Positions 9,132-18,961 of a stretch of DNA of 64,000 nucleotides are shown here, in pieces. The notes beneath the pieces were generated by a model. It ran no database searches. It was given only the letters and a program-made list of their open reading frames with translations, and had not been told where the DNA came from. This DNA is from Corynebacterium uterequi (GTDB lineage Bacteria; Actinomycetota; Actinomycetes; Mycobacteriales; Mycobacteriaceae). The position numbers were made by a program, and so were the translations under genes. The stretch lies in the NCBI RefSeq assembly GCF_001021065.1, contig NZ_CP011546.1, positions 1,488,001-1,552,000 on the forward strand, read 5' to 3'. Position 1 is the first letter of the stretch; each line of letters opens with the position of its first letter.

Positions 9132-9655
9132 AGAAACTTCTCCAATCCGGCCCAGCGTGGATCGACGCTTCCCTCGACGCGTTCGCCAGAAACGCCGTCC
9201 GGCTCCGGGACGTCGGACTCGCCCTCGGGGCACTGCCCCTCGCACGTCGGGTTGAAGGGCAGCGCCAGCACCGCCTCATCAATTACCGTCTGCTCCAGGT
9301 CGATGGTCTCGTTGACGATGAGCGGCACCTCGTCGTCATCCTCAGCATCGTCACCGGTGATGACGTCGGCATCGGCGACGAACATCTGGCTGACGTGCAA
9401 GGAGAAGTCCGGCGTCAGCTCCCGCAGGCAGCGAACACAATTGCCGGATAGCGTCGCGGTGATGGTGGCGTCGACGAGCACCCCGGCGCCGATGGGGGTG
9501 AGCGTGGCGTCGACGTCGACGGGGGCGCCTTCGGCAATGGCGATCATCTCCGGGCCGATCCGCGAGGGGCTCGGTCCGGTTTGATGACGCTCTTCCGGCA
9601 TCGTGGCACTGGGGCGAGTCAGCTCCGCCACGGGGAATACAAACGGTGACTTCAT
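9128..9655 (-). CDS. YceD/DUF177 family protein
   Basis: 175 residues. The conserved DUF177 features are the CVRCLRELTPDFSLHVSQMF block and the later NPTCEGQCPEGE cysteine block near the C-terminus, possibly a metal site. In many bacteria the gene precedes rpmF and in plants the homologue acts in 23S rRNA accumulation, so a ribosome-related role is likely. Here rpmF is absent and rnc follows with a GTGA overlap. The ATG is abutted directly by a hairpin (9656-9678) with no visible Shine-Dalgarno. Confidence 0.85.
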   Translation of the reverse strand: MKSPFVFPVAELTRPSATMPEERHQTGPSPSRIGPEMIAIAEGAPVDVDATLTPIGAGVLVDATITATLSGNCVRCLRELTPDFSLHVSQMFVADADVITGDDAEDDDEVPLIVNETIDLEQTVIDEAVLALPFNPTCEGQCPEGESDVPEPDGVSGERVEGSVDPRWAGLEKFL

Positions 9656-9678
9656 AGCGCGGACCAGTCTACCGCGCT
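9656..9678 (-). promoter_or_regulatory. Hairpin abutting the yceD start codon
   Basis: On the minus strand AGCGCGG pairs with CCGCGCT around a 9-base loop and ends right before the yceD ATG. A TAGACT hexamer lies within it and could be a -10 element for an internal promoter. The hairpin fills the whole space between sepIVA and yceD, so it could control read-through, processing or translation. Confidence 0.35.
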
Positions 9679-9682
9679 GAGG

Positions 9683-10423
9683 TTAACGCTCGGTACGTGG
9701 GCGACGCTGCCGCGGCTGGCGCTGGGCGGCGGAATAGCTTCCGGCTGTGGTCGGCCGCGGGGTGGGCGCCGAAACCCCGGCGCCGCGGCGCAACGCCGCC
9801 CGATCGCTGGTCACGGTGCGCAGGATGGCCGACAGCGAGCTTTCGAACTCGGCGAGCTTACCGTCGACGAACGTATCCGCCTCCGTCCGCAGCCGGTCGG
9901 ATTCGGCATGGGCGCCGTCGACGATGCGATGGGCCTCCTCGTTCGCCCGCCGCATAACTTCGGACTCGTCTACGAGGCGCTGCTGTTCGGCGAGGCCTTC
10001 GTCGACATAGCGCTGGTAGGTGTCCTGCCCATCCGTGATGCGGCGTTCCGCCTCGGCGTGGGCTTCACCGACGATACGATCCGCCTGCTGCTCGGCCTCC
10101 GAGACCATAACCGTGGCGTTGTGCTGCGCGTCGGCGATGATAGCTTCGGCGTCGCTATGTGCGGTGGCCACAGCATTCTCCGCTTCCGTGTCGGCCGCGG
10201 CTAGGGTCTCAGCGGCACGGTCCTCGGCCCCACGAAGAATCTCGTCCTGCTTGTCCAGAACATCCTGGGCGTCGTCGAGCTCCACGGGCAGTGCGTTACG
10301 AAGGTCGTCCAGCAGCGTAAACACTTCGTTACGCGGGACGACACAGTTAGAGGTCATGGGGACGCCGTAGGCGTTTTCAAGGATCTGGTTGAGTTCGTCG
10401 AGGGCTTCAAAGACTCGGTACAT
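9683..10423 (-). CDS. sepIVA: DivIVA-domain septation protein, SepIVA-like
   Basis: 246 residues, almost entirely predicted coiled coil. An N-terminal DivIVA-like start (MYRVFEALDELNQILENAYGVP) is followed by long Ala/Glu heptads (AEQQADRIVGEAHAEAERRI), then a basic, proline-containing tail ending RQPRQRRPRTER. Gene order with yceD, rnc and mutM matches the mycobacterial SepIVA locus, where this second DivIVA-family protein is needed for septation and envelope growth. It is distinct from Wag31 at 62535-63410. The assignment rests on coiled-coil character plus synteny. Confidence 0.8.
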   Translation of the reverse strand: MYRVFEALDELNQILENAYGVPMTSNCVVPRNEVFTLLDDLRNALPVELDDAQDVLDKQDEILRGAEDRAAETLAAADTEAENAVATAHSDAEAIIADAQHNATVMVSEAEQQADRIVGEAHAEAERRITDGQDTYQRYVDEGLAEQQRLVDESEVMRRANEEAHRIVDGAHAESDRLRTEADTFVDGKLAEFESSLSAILRTVTSDRAALRRGAGVSAPTPRPTTAGSYSAAQRQPRQRRPRTER

Positions 10424-10461
10424 GGGCCAACCGTACCGCGACCGGGGCCGAAAATGCGGAA

Positions 10462-10489
10462 AGGCCCGCAGGGCATGTCCTGCGGGCCT
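10462..10489 (-). terminator. Intrinsic-type terminator after gdhA
   Basis: An 11-bp perfect stem (AGGCCCGCAGG / CCTGCGGGCCT) with a 6-base loop lies 15 bases beyond the gdhA stop on the minus strand. A short T-containing stretch (TTCCGCATTTT) follows. It separates gdhA from sepIVA. Confidence 0.75.
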
Positions 10490-10503
10490 AGCCTTAGGCG
10501 GTC

Positions 10504-11985
<1,482 letters not shown>

Positions 11986-11992
11986 TCACGCA

Positions 11993-12009
11993 GCGGTGAC
12001 GATCACCGC
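11993..12009. promoter_or_regulatory. Operator-like palindrome before the glycerate-kinase-like gene
   Basis: GCGGTGA-CGA-TCACCGC is a perfect 7-bp inverted repeat with a 3-base centre. It ends 16 bases before the ATG at 12026. A TATGCT hexamer at 12012-12017 would be a -10 element giving a nearly leaderless transcript, so the palindrome occupies the spacer/-35 zone where a repressor would act. The regulator is unknown. Confidence 0.4.
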
Positions 12010-12025
12010 GTTATGCTGAACAACC

Positions 12026-12970
12026 ATGACCACCTCCCCGACCACTGGCCACCCCGTCACCGCCCTTGTCGCCCCCTCAGCATGGGCCCTGACCAGCGCC
12101 GGAAGCGCACTCACCCCCGATGCCGCTGCCCAGGCGATCGCCGAGGGTATCACCAGCGTCATCCACGACGCCGAGGTCACCCTCGCCGCCGTGCCCGACG
12201 GCACCCAGGACGTGGCAGCCCTCATCCCGGGCGAGAGGATCACCCTACCGACCACCGACGCCACCGGCGCGCTCACCGAAGCCACCTACACCTTGCACCG
12301 CGAGACCCGTACCGCGTATGTGGACCTCGCGAGCGTAGCCGGAGACGTCGACGCCGGCGACCGCGGCGACACTTTCGGCCTAGGAGTGCTCATTGCCGAC
12401 GCCGCCAGTCGCCGAGCCCAGCGCATCTACATCGCGGCCGGCGGAGGACGCTGCGTCGACGGCGGCACGGGCGTCCTCGTAGCGCTCAGCGCTACCCCGG
12501 TTGACGCCGCCGGGCGGGTGTTAAGGAAGGGCGCTGCCGGTCTGAGCGACCTTGCCGACCTGGATACCGCGAAAATCAACGCGGCCGCCGCGGCGATGGA
12601 CTACGAGCTCGCCGTCGACGCACCGGCACCCGTCGACACCAGCCACCCGGGCCTGGCGCACCTGTGCGACGTCGCGGGCGTCGACGCCACCACGCCCGGC
12701 TACGGGGCGGCCGGGGCACTCGCCGTGGGCCTGCACTGGCTCTCCGGCATCATTCACCCGGCGGCGCCGCGCGTCCGCGTGCGCGCCGGATCCGGCCTCC
12801 TTGCCGAGCATCTCGGATTTACCCAGGAAGCATCCGCCTTTGATCTCGTGGTGTGCTCCGCCGACCTCGGCGGCGATCTCCCCGCTACCGCTGCGACGAA
12901 GCAGGACTTGTGGACTGCTGGCGCCCAGGCCGCCAGCGATTACCTGCGGATCTCAACTGTCCAGGGATAA
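12026..12970 (+). CDS. Degenerate glycerate kinase-like protein
   Basis: 314 residues, shorter than typical glycerate kinase 2 enzymes (~370-380). The family architecture can be followed: an N-terminal ALTPDAAAQAIAEGITSVIHDAEVTL segment, the middle IYIAAGGGRCVDGGTGVLVALSA block (equivalent to the family's GGSATNDGGAGML-type block), and GYGAAGALAVGLHWL. The residues expected to work are changed: the Lys-Gly of the N-terminal SFKG-type motif is absent, the DGGEG-type motif reads DGTQ, and the C-terminal TGEG..D.QT..GK motif is missing. It is probably not an active kinase. Its last 31 bases overlap the oppositely oriented next gene. Confidence 0.65.
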   Translation: MTTSPTTGHPVTALVAPSAWALTSAGSALTPDAAAQAIAEGITSVIHDAEVTLAAVPDGTQDVAALIPGERITLPTTDATGALTEATYTLHRETRTAYVDLASVAGDVDAGDRGDTFGLGVLIADAASRRAQRIYIAAGGGRCVDGGTGVLVALSATPVDAAGRVLRKGAAGLSDLADLDTAKINAAAAAMDYELAVDAPAPVDTSHPGLAHLCDVAGVDATTPGYGAAGALAVGLHWLSGIIHPAAPRVRVRAGSGLLAEHLGFTQEASAFDLVVCSADLGGDLPATAATKQDLWTAGAQAASDYLRISTVQG

Positions 12971-13344
12971 AGCGCCGGAACCTCGAAATCGAGCTGCCGC
13001 TCAAGGGCTACCGGGTCGGCGGGAAGCTGCGCCCGCGGGGTGAGGATCCTCGCCAGGCTCATGGCCAGGTCGTTGTAGCTCAGGCCCGGCGCGTCGGCGG
13101 CGATGGCGAAGCGATGCAGCTGCGCTTCCCCCGGCGAGCGTCCGTGCTCGCGGGTATACACCTGCGCCAATTCAGCGACGACGGCCGGCGGCACCCCCTC
13201 GGCCACACCCGCGGTGACCTCCGCGGAGGTCAATCGTCCGTGGCTTACGAGAATCTCGACCGCTGTGGTAAACGCTTGGTGCAGCTGAGCCGGCGCTTCC
13301 CCGTCGCGGCGCGGGATGAACACGTCAAATACTATCGTCGGCAT
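12940..13344 (-). CDS. Conserved small protein of unknown function
   Basis: 134 residues from the ATG at 13344 (MPTIVFDVFIPRRDGEAPAQ). It appears soluble, with no signal or membrane segment, and the C-terminal part is predicted mostly helical (VPPAVVAELAQVYTREHGRSP). I do not recognise the family. The frame continues to 14001, but that part is antisense to the next gene and lacks the same character. It is divergent from the GalT-like gene at 13375 with only 30 bases between starts, and it overlaps the glycerate-kinase-like gene at its 3' end. Confidence 0.7.
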   Translation of the reverse strand: MPTIVFDVFIPRRDGEAPAQLHQAFTTAVEILVSHGRLTSAEVTAGVAEGVPPAVVAELAQVYTREHGRSPGEAQLHRFAIAADAPGLSYNDLAMSLARILTPRAQLPADPVALERQLDFEVPALYPWTVEIRR

Positions 13345-13374
13345 AACTTCAAACCTTAATTTATCCTGGTAGCC

Positions 13375-14712
13375 ATGACTATCAACGGACTGCATCTGCC
13401 CGCTCCCCTGACCACCATGTCGGACGGAACGATCAAGCAACTCAATCCCTTCTCCGGCACCGAGGTGTGGTCCGTCCCGGGCCGCGGTAATCGTCCCCTG
13501 TCCAAGCCCAAGGACAACCCCGCCCCCCTCACTCACTCCGGCCCGGAGGACTACTGCGCGTTCTGCGAGGCCCGTCCGTTGGCCACCCCGCCGGAGAAGT
13601 CTCGCATCACGGCGCGCGGGGACATTCTTTATGGCGTCATTCCCGAGGCCCTCGACCACTCCACGGCTGAGTTCCGCCGGGTCCCCAACCTCTTCGAGAT
13701 CGTGTCCTACGACTACTGGCGCCGCAACTACGGCTACAAGCCGGACATTGAAACCCGCAAGCGCATGCACGGCTATCTCACCGCAGAAGGGGGCCTGGAG
13801 CACGTCGACGCGATCGTCAACACTCGCATGAAGGCGGCGGGTCGAAACCCCGAGGAGCTCACCGAGGAGGAGCGCGAGCACTTCCGCGAGGCGTACTTCA
13901 GCGGCAGCCACGACGTCCTCGTGGCCCGTCGCCACTTCGTCGACGGCGCCACCCACGACGATCAGCTCGCCTCCTCCGGCACCTTGAGCGTCGCCGAGCA
14001 CCGGCTATTCATCCGCCACGCTGTGAACTCCATGTTCGACCTCTACGAGCGCAACCCCTACGTCCGCTATGTCTCGGTGTTCCAGAACTGGCTCTCCGCG
14101 GCCGGCGCGTCCTTCGACCACCTGCACAAGCAGCTCGTCGGCATCGACTCCCGCGGCGTCCACGCCGAGGAGGAGATCCAGCGGCTGCGAGGAAACCTCA
14201 ACATGTACAACGAGCTCGGGGTCGACTTCGCTGCTCAGAACAATCTCATCATCGCCGAGAATGACCACGCAGTCATGGTCGTCGGCGTGGGTCACCGCTT
14301 CCCCACCGTCAGCGTCTACTCCACGTCGGCCACGTGCCGCCCGTGGGAGCAGAGCTACGAGGAGATCGACGCCATGAGCGACCTCATTCACGCTGGCCAC
14401 GCCGCCACCGGTCCCGACGTCGCGTGCAATGAGGAGTGGCACCACCAGGCCATCGACCTCGACCTGCCGATGCCGTGGCGCATCAACATCAAGTGGCGGG
14501 TATCCACCCTCGCCGGCTTCGAGGGCGGCACCAAGATTTACGTCAATACCCTCACTCCCTTCGACACCCGTGATCGCGTCGTATCCGCGCTGTACCGGCT
14601 GCGCGATGAAGGGGTCATCGACCCGTCGATCCGCATCGCCACGGAATGCTCCCTGGCGCCGAACCGGCTGCTGTACAACCCGATCCTGTCCTCCCGAACG
14701 ACGCGGCTATAG
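13375..14712 (+). CDS. GalT/HIT-superfamily-like protein (DUF4921)
   Basis: 445 residues. An N-terminal cysteine pair YCAFCEARP looks like the zinc motif of galactose-1-phosphate uridylyltransferases, and the central FDHLHKQLVG gives an H-x-H-x-Q arrangement like the GalT nucleophile site. A helical insert of charged residues lies at ~125-170. The resemblance suggests a nucleotidyl transferase or nucleotide hydrolase; the substrate is unknown. I recall related corynebacterial proteins being filed as DUF4921. It is divergent from the small unknown gene and precedes the amidohydrolase by 63 bases in the same direction. Confidence 0.65.
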   Translation: MTINGLHLPAPLTTMSDGTIKQLNPFSGTEVWSVPGRGNRPLSKPKDNPAPLTHSGPEDYCAFCEARPLATPPEKSRITARGDILYGVIPEALDHSTAEFRRVPNLFEIVSYDYWRRNYGYKPDIETRKRMHGYLTAEGGLEHVDAIVNTRMKAAGRNPEELTEEEREHFREAYFSGSHDVLVARRHFVDGATHDDQLASSGTLSVAEHRLFIRHAVNSMFDLYERNPYVRYVSVFQNWLSAAGASFDHLHKQLVGIDSRGVHAEEEIQRLRGNLNMYNELGVDFAAQNNLIIAENDHAVMVVGVGHRFPTVSVYSTSATCRPWEQSYEEIDAMSDLIHAGHAATGPDVACNEEWHHQAIDLDLPMPWRINIKWRVSTLAGFEGGTKIYVNTLTPFDTRDRVVSALYRLRDEGVIDPSIRIATECSLAPNRLLYNPILSSRTTRL

Positions 14713-14775
14713 TGGCGGACACATTGTCTGCCCTATAACCGCCGCGTAGCGACGCGGCAGAAGGATCGCCTCGCT

Positions 14776-16038
14776 GTGCCCGCCCCGTCCGATATCGCCC
14801 AACTGCTCAACCATCACACGGCCGACTTGAGTTTCCAGCGCCCGTTCTACGAGGACCTGCACGAAAGTCCTGAGTTGTCCGGGCAGGAGGCGGAAACCTT
14901 CGCCAAGATTAGCCAGCAGCTGGAGCGTTTCGACTGCGAGATCGTGGCACCGATCGGCGGTTTCGGGCTTTGCGCCGTCTTTCGTAACGGCGCCGGCCCC
15001 ACCGCGCTGTTCCGGGCGGACATCGACGCTCTTCCGGTCAAGGAGGAGACCGGGGTGGCGTACGCGTCGACGCGTGTGCGCCCCCGGGCAGACGGCACCA
15101 TGAGCGGGCTCATGCACGCCTGTGGCCACGACATGCACACCGCCGCCCTGATGGGGGTGTGCGCCATTCTCGACGCCCACCGGGCAGACTGGTCCGGCAC
15201 CTTCGTCGCGCTCTTCCAGCCCTCCGAGGAGACCGGCACCGGCGCGAGCGCTATGGTGGCGGACGACTTGACCAGCCGCATTCCCCGCCCCGACGTCTGC
15301 CTCGGCCAGCACATCATGCCGGGGCGCGCCGGCGAGGTGCAGACCATGCCGGGCGCGATCTTTGCCGCGTGCGACTCCATCCGCATCACCGTCTACGGCC
15401 GGTCCGCCCACGGGTCGATGCCCCACCGCGCCATCGACCCGACCTACATCGCCGCCATGGTTATCGTCCGCCTCCAAGGCATCGTCGGGCGCGAGGTGGA
15501 CCCGGACGATTTCGCCGTCGTCACCGTCGGGCAGATGAAGGCCGGCGCCGCCAACAACATCATCCCGGACTCTGCGGAGCTGGTGCTCAATTGCCGCTTC
15601 TTCTCGCTGGCGACGAAGCGTCGCGTGTACGCCTCCATCCGCCGAATCGTCGAGGCCGAGTGCCACGCCTCCGGCGCCACCCGCGAACCGGAGTTCGAGT
15701 TCTTCGCCCACGGCGAGCTCGTCGACAACACCCCGGAGGTCTACGCCACCGTCCGCCCCACGTTTGACCGGGTCTTCGGCCCCGCCAGCGTGGACGCGCA
15801 GCGCTACAGCGTCTCCGAGGATTTTTCGAACATCCCGCGCGCCTTCCACAGCCCGTACCTGTTCTGGACGGTGGGCTGCACGCCGGCGAGCGTCTGGGAC
15901 GCCGCGATGGCCGACGGCACCGTCGATACGACGGTGCCTGTCAATCACCAATCGACCTTCCTGCCTGACTATGAGCCGACCGCCGACGCCGCCACGAAGG
16001 CCGGCGCCGCAGCCGTGCTGACTTACTTGGGACGATAA
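14776..16038 (+). CDS. M20-family amidohydrolase (peptidase/N-acyl hydrolase)
   Basis: 420 residues. It has the M20D metal-binding signature HACGHDMHTAALMG (residues ~115-128), FQPSEETGTGASAM with the catalytic Glu, and the dimerisation-domain block GRSAHGSMPHRAIDP. Such enzymes cleave N-acyl or N-aminobenzoyl amino acids (hippurate, indole-acetyl or aminobenzoyl-glutamate type substrates) in the cytosol. The GTG at 14776 follows an AGAAGGA ribosome site. The substrate cannot be inferred. Confidence 0.9.
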   Translation: MPAPSDIAQLLNHHTADLSFQRPFYEDLHESPELSGQEAETFAKISQQLERFDCEIVAPIGGFGLCAVFRNGAGPTALFRADIDALPVKEETGVAYASTRVRPRADGTMSGLMHACGHDMHTAALMGVCAILDAHRADWSGTFVALFQPSEETGTGASAMVADDLTSRIPRPDVCLGQHIMPGRAGEVQTMPGAIFAACDSIRITVYGRSAHGSMPHRAIDPTYIAAMVIVRLQGIVGREVDPDDFAVVTVGQMKAGAANNIIPDSAELVLNCRFFSLATKRRVYASIRRIVEAECHASGATREPEFEFFAHGELVDNTPEVYATVRPTFDRVFGPASVDAQRYSVSEDFSNIPRAFHSPYLFWTVGCTPASVWDAAMADGTVDTTVPVNHQSTFLPDYEPTADAATKAGAAAVLTYLGR

Positions 16039-16098
16039 GTCCGCGGCGATAGTCTATTCTGACGAAGCATCCCCAACCTTGATTATTGAAAGTAGGTA

Positions 16099-18579
16099 AT
16101 GCTAGTGGAAATCTCTTCCACCGCCGGACACGTCCGGGCCGCTGCCGGCAGCACCCCGGAGCAGGCCACCGATCGAAAGTTCTGGTTCGGTCTCTCCCGC
16201 GCCGTCATCGACCGCATCGCCGACAACTGGGAGAAAACCCGGCAGCAGTACGCCGGTACCCGCCAGCAGCACTATTTCTCTGCTGAGTTCCTCATGGGAC
16301 GAGCGCTGCTCAACAACCTCACCAACCTGGGTCTCGTCGAAGAAGCCCGCGCTACCGCCGACGAGCTCGGCCACAATCTCACCGATGTGCTGGAGGCGGA
16401 GAATGACGCCGCCCTCGGCAACGGTGGCCTCGGTCGCCTCGCGGCCTGCTTCCTCGATTCCGCTGTGACCCAGGATTACCCCGTCAACGGTTACGGCCTG
16501 CTGTACCGCTACGGTCTGTTCCGCCAGGAGTTCGAAGACGGCTTCCAGAAGGAACACCCGGACCCGTGGCGTGAGGATGGCAATCCCTTCACCATCCGCC
16601 GCACTCAGCGTCAGCGCACCGTCGCCTTTGACGACATGGTCGTCCGGGCCATCCCCTACGACATGCCGATCACCGGCTACGGCACCAACAACGTCGGCAC
16701 CCTGCGCCTGTGGAAGGCGGAGCCGCTGGAGGAGTTCGACTACGACGCGTTCAACTCCCAGCGCTTCACCGAGGCGATCATCGAGCGCGAGCGCGTCAAC
16801 GACATCGTCCGCGTCCTCTACCCGAACGACACCACCTACGAGGGCAAGAAGCTGCGTGTTCGCCAGCAGTACTTCTTCACCTCCGCATCCTTGCAGGAGA
16901 TCGTCGAGAACCACCTCGCGCAGCACGGTGACATCGAGTCCTTCGCCGAGTTCAACTCGGTTCAGCTCAACGACACCCACCCGGTGCTGGCCATCCCGGA
17001 ACTGATGCGCATCCTCATCGATGAGCACGACCTCGGCTGGGATAAGGCGTGGGAGATCGTTTCTGCCACCTTCGCCTACACGAACCACACCGTGCTCACG
17101 GAAGCCCTGGAGACCTGGGAGGTCTCCATCTTCCAGCAGATGTTCTTCCGCATTTTCGAGATCGTCCAGGAGATTGATCGCCGCTTCCGCGAGGACATGG
17201 CCGGCCGCGGCCTGTCCCAGGAGGTCATCGACCGCATGGCGCCGATCCAGGATGGCTTCGTCCACATGGCCTGGATCGCCTGCTACGCCTCGTTCTCCAT
17301 CAACGGTGTTGCCGCATTGCACACCGAGATCATCAAGGCCGACACGCTCAACGACTGGTACGAGCTGTGGCCGGAGAAGTTCAACAACAAGACCAACGGC
17401 GTCACCCCCCGTCGCTGGCTCGCGATGTGCAACCCCCGCCTGGCGACCCTGCTCACCGAGCTCGCCGGCGATGACTCCTGGGTGACCGACCTTGACCGTC
17501 TCGCCGAGCTCGCCTCCTACGAGGACGACGCGGAGGTCCTGGGCCGTCTGCGTGACATCAAGCGCGCGAATAAGGAAGACTTCGCCGCCTGGATCAAGGA
17601 CCGCCAGGGCATCGACGTCGATCCGGATTCCATCTTCGACGTACAGATCAAGCGCCTGCACGAGTACAAGCGGCAGCTGCTCAACGCCCTGTACATCCTC
17701 GACCTGTACTTCCGGATCAAGGAGGACGGGGAGACCGACGTGCCGAAGCGCACCTTTGTCTTCGGTGCCAAGGCCGCCCCGGGCTACGACCGCGCCAAGG
17801 CGATCATCAAGCTCATCAACACCATCGGCGAGCTCATCAACAACGACCCGGAGGTCTCCAAGACCCTGCGCGTCGTGTTCATCGAGAACTACAACGTCTC
17901 CCCGGCTGAGAAGATCATCCCCGCCGCGGATGTCTCCGAGCAGATTTCCACCGCCGGTAAGGAAGCCTCCGGCACCGGCAACATGAAGTTCATGATGAAC
18001 GGCGCGCTGACGCTGGGCACCATGGACGGCGCGAACGTGGAGATCGTTGAGGCCGTCGGTGAGGACAATGCCTACATCTTCGGCGCCCGTAACGAGGAGC
18101 TGCCGGAGCTGCGCGCGTCGTACTCCCCGCACGAGTTCTACCTCAACGTCCCGGGCCTGAAGCGGGTGCTCGACGCGTTCGACAACGGCGTGCTCGACGA
18201 CCGCGGCACCGGCCAGTTCCACGACCTGAAGAACTCGCTCATCCACGGCTATGGCGACACCGCCTCGGACGTGTACTACCTGCTGGGCGACTTCGAGGAC
18301 TACCGCGCCACCCGCGACCGCATGGCCTCCGACTTCGTCTCCGACAACGATCACTGGAACCGGATGTGCTGGCGTAACATCTGCCACTCCGGTCGCTTCT
18401 CCTCCGACCGCACCATCCGCGACTACGCCAACGAGGTGTGGAAGCTGGAGCCGAGCCCGATCGCGTCCGCGGAGCCGACCCCGGCGGCGCAGGGCAACAG
18501 CGACGCCGCCCAGGCCGCGAAGAGCGGCGAGGAGAGCGACGGCCTGCTCTCCAAGCTCACCAAGAAGGTTCTGGGCTAG
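16099..18579 (+). CDS. glgP: Glycogen/maltodextrin phosphorylase
   Basis: 826 residues, the usual size. The N-terminal region has QHYFSAEFLMGRAL and ALGNGGLGRLAACFLDS. The pyridoxal-phosphate Lys lies in EASGTGNMKFMMNGALT, and QIKRLHEYKRQLLN is also typical. It releases glucose-1-phosphate from alpha-1,4-glucans. It corresponds to the gene called malP in C. glutamicum. It works upstream of the glgX and treYZ genes elsewhere in the window. A charged Ala/Glu tail of ~40 residues follows the catalytic part. A TATTCT at about 16053 may be its -10. Its stop overlaps the convergent small lipoprotein gene by four bases. Confidence 0.96.
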   Translation: MLVEISSTAGHVRAAAGSTPEQATDRKFWFGLSRAVIDRIADNWEKTRQQYAGTRQQHYFSAEFLMGRALLNNLTNLGLVEEARATADELGHNLTDVLEAENDAALGNGGLGRLAACFLDSAVTQDYPVNGYGLLYRYGLFRQEFEDGFQKEHPDPWREDGNPFTIRRTQRQRTVAFDDMVVRAIPYDMPITGYGTNNVGTLRLWKAEPLEEFDYDAFNSQRFTEAIIERERVNDIVRVLYPNDTTYEGKKLRVRQQYFFTSASLQEIVENHLAQHGDIESFAEFNSVQLNDTHPVLAIPELMRILIDEHDLGWDKAWEIVSATFAYTNHTVLTEALETWEVSIFQQMFFRIFEIVQEIDRRFREDMAGRGLSQEVIDRMAPIQDGFVHMAWIACYASFSINGVAALHTEIIKADTLNDWYELWPEKFNNKTNGVTPRRWLAMCNPRLATLLTELAGDDSWVTDLDRLAELASYEDDAEVLGRLRDIKRANKEDFAAWIKDRQGIDVDPDSIFDVQIKRLHEYKRQLLNALYILDLYFRIKEDGETDVPKRTFVFGAKAAPGYDRAKAIIKLINTIGELINNDPEVSKTLRVVFIENYNVSPAEKIIPAADVSEQISTAGKEASGTGNMKFMMNGALTLGTMDGANVEIVEAVGEDNAYIFGARNEELPELRASYSPHEFYLNVPGLKRVLDAFDNGVLDDRGTGQFHDLKNSLIHGYGDTASDVYYLLGDFEDYRATRDRMASDFVSDNDHWNRMCWRNICHSGRFSSDRTIRDYANEVWKLEPSPIASAEPTPAAQGNSDAAQAAKSGEESDGLLSKLTKKVLG

Positions 18580-18878
18580 AACTCGCTGAGGTCGACTTCG
18601 GTCGTGGTGCCCAATAGGGCCCACGCACCCGTCGGCTGGCGGGAAAACGTGAGCGCGTCGCCGTCGATCCGCCCGATGGACGGCGACAAGGAGCCGCAGA
18701 GCAGGAGTTCGCGCTCCGGATAGATGTGACTGTTGAGTTCATCCCCGGAGCGAACGATGAGTGCGGCCTCCCCGGCGTCGGGGACCGGGAATCCCTCAGG
18801 GAGCGGACCCGTCGGCCAGGAGCAGGCGGTCAACGACACCGCGACGGCGAGCAGAGCCAGCGCTGGGGACATACTCAT
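18576..18878 (-). CDS. Small putative lipoprotein
   Basis: 100 residues. Residues 1-19 form a lipoprotein signal (ALALLAVAVSLTAC, lipobox LTAC), leaving a mature domain of about 80 residues. No recognised domain; one further Cys lies in ERELLLCGSLSP. It lies between glgP (convergent, 4-base overlap) and pyk (same strand), with the pyk terminator just upstream, so it needs its own promoter in about 30 bases. Function unknown. Confidence 0.65.
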   Translation of the reverse strand: MSMSPALALLAVAVSLTACSWPTGPLPEGFPVPDAGEAALIVRSGDELNSHIYPERELLLCGSLSPSIGRIDGDALTFSRQPTGAWALLGTTTEVDLSEF

Positions 18879-18907
18879 CGCAATCCATCCTCTCCTTACT
18901 AACGACT

Positions 18908-18947
18908 AAAGGCCGGTACCCCCGCAAGCCACGGGGTACCGGCCTTT
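18908..18947 (-). terminator. Strong intrinsic terminator after pyk
   Basis: A 15-bp perfect stem (AAAGGCCGGTACCCC / GGGGTACCGGCCTTT) around a 10-base loop, starting 14 bases past the pyk stop on the minus strand. The stem ends in a short T-run on the minus strand, and a similar run on the plus strand suggests it could work both ways. Confidence 0.85.
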
Positions 18948-18961
18948 CCGCTAGGCGGACG

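Noticed and set aside
16102..18624. Long open frame antisense to glgP
   Set aside because: Shadow of a highly biased gene; amino acid composition is typical of reverse-strand reading.
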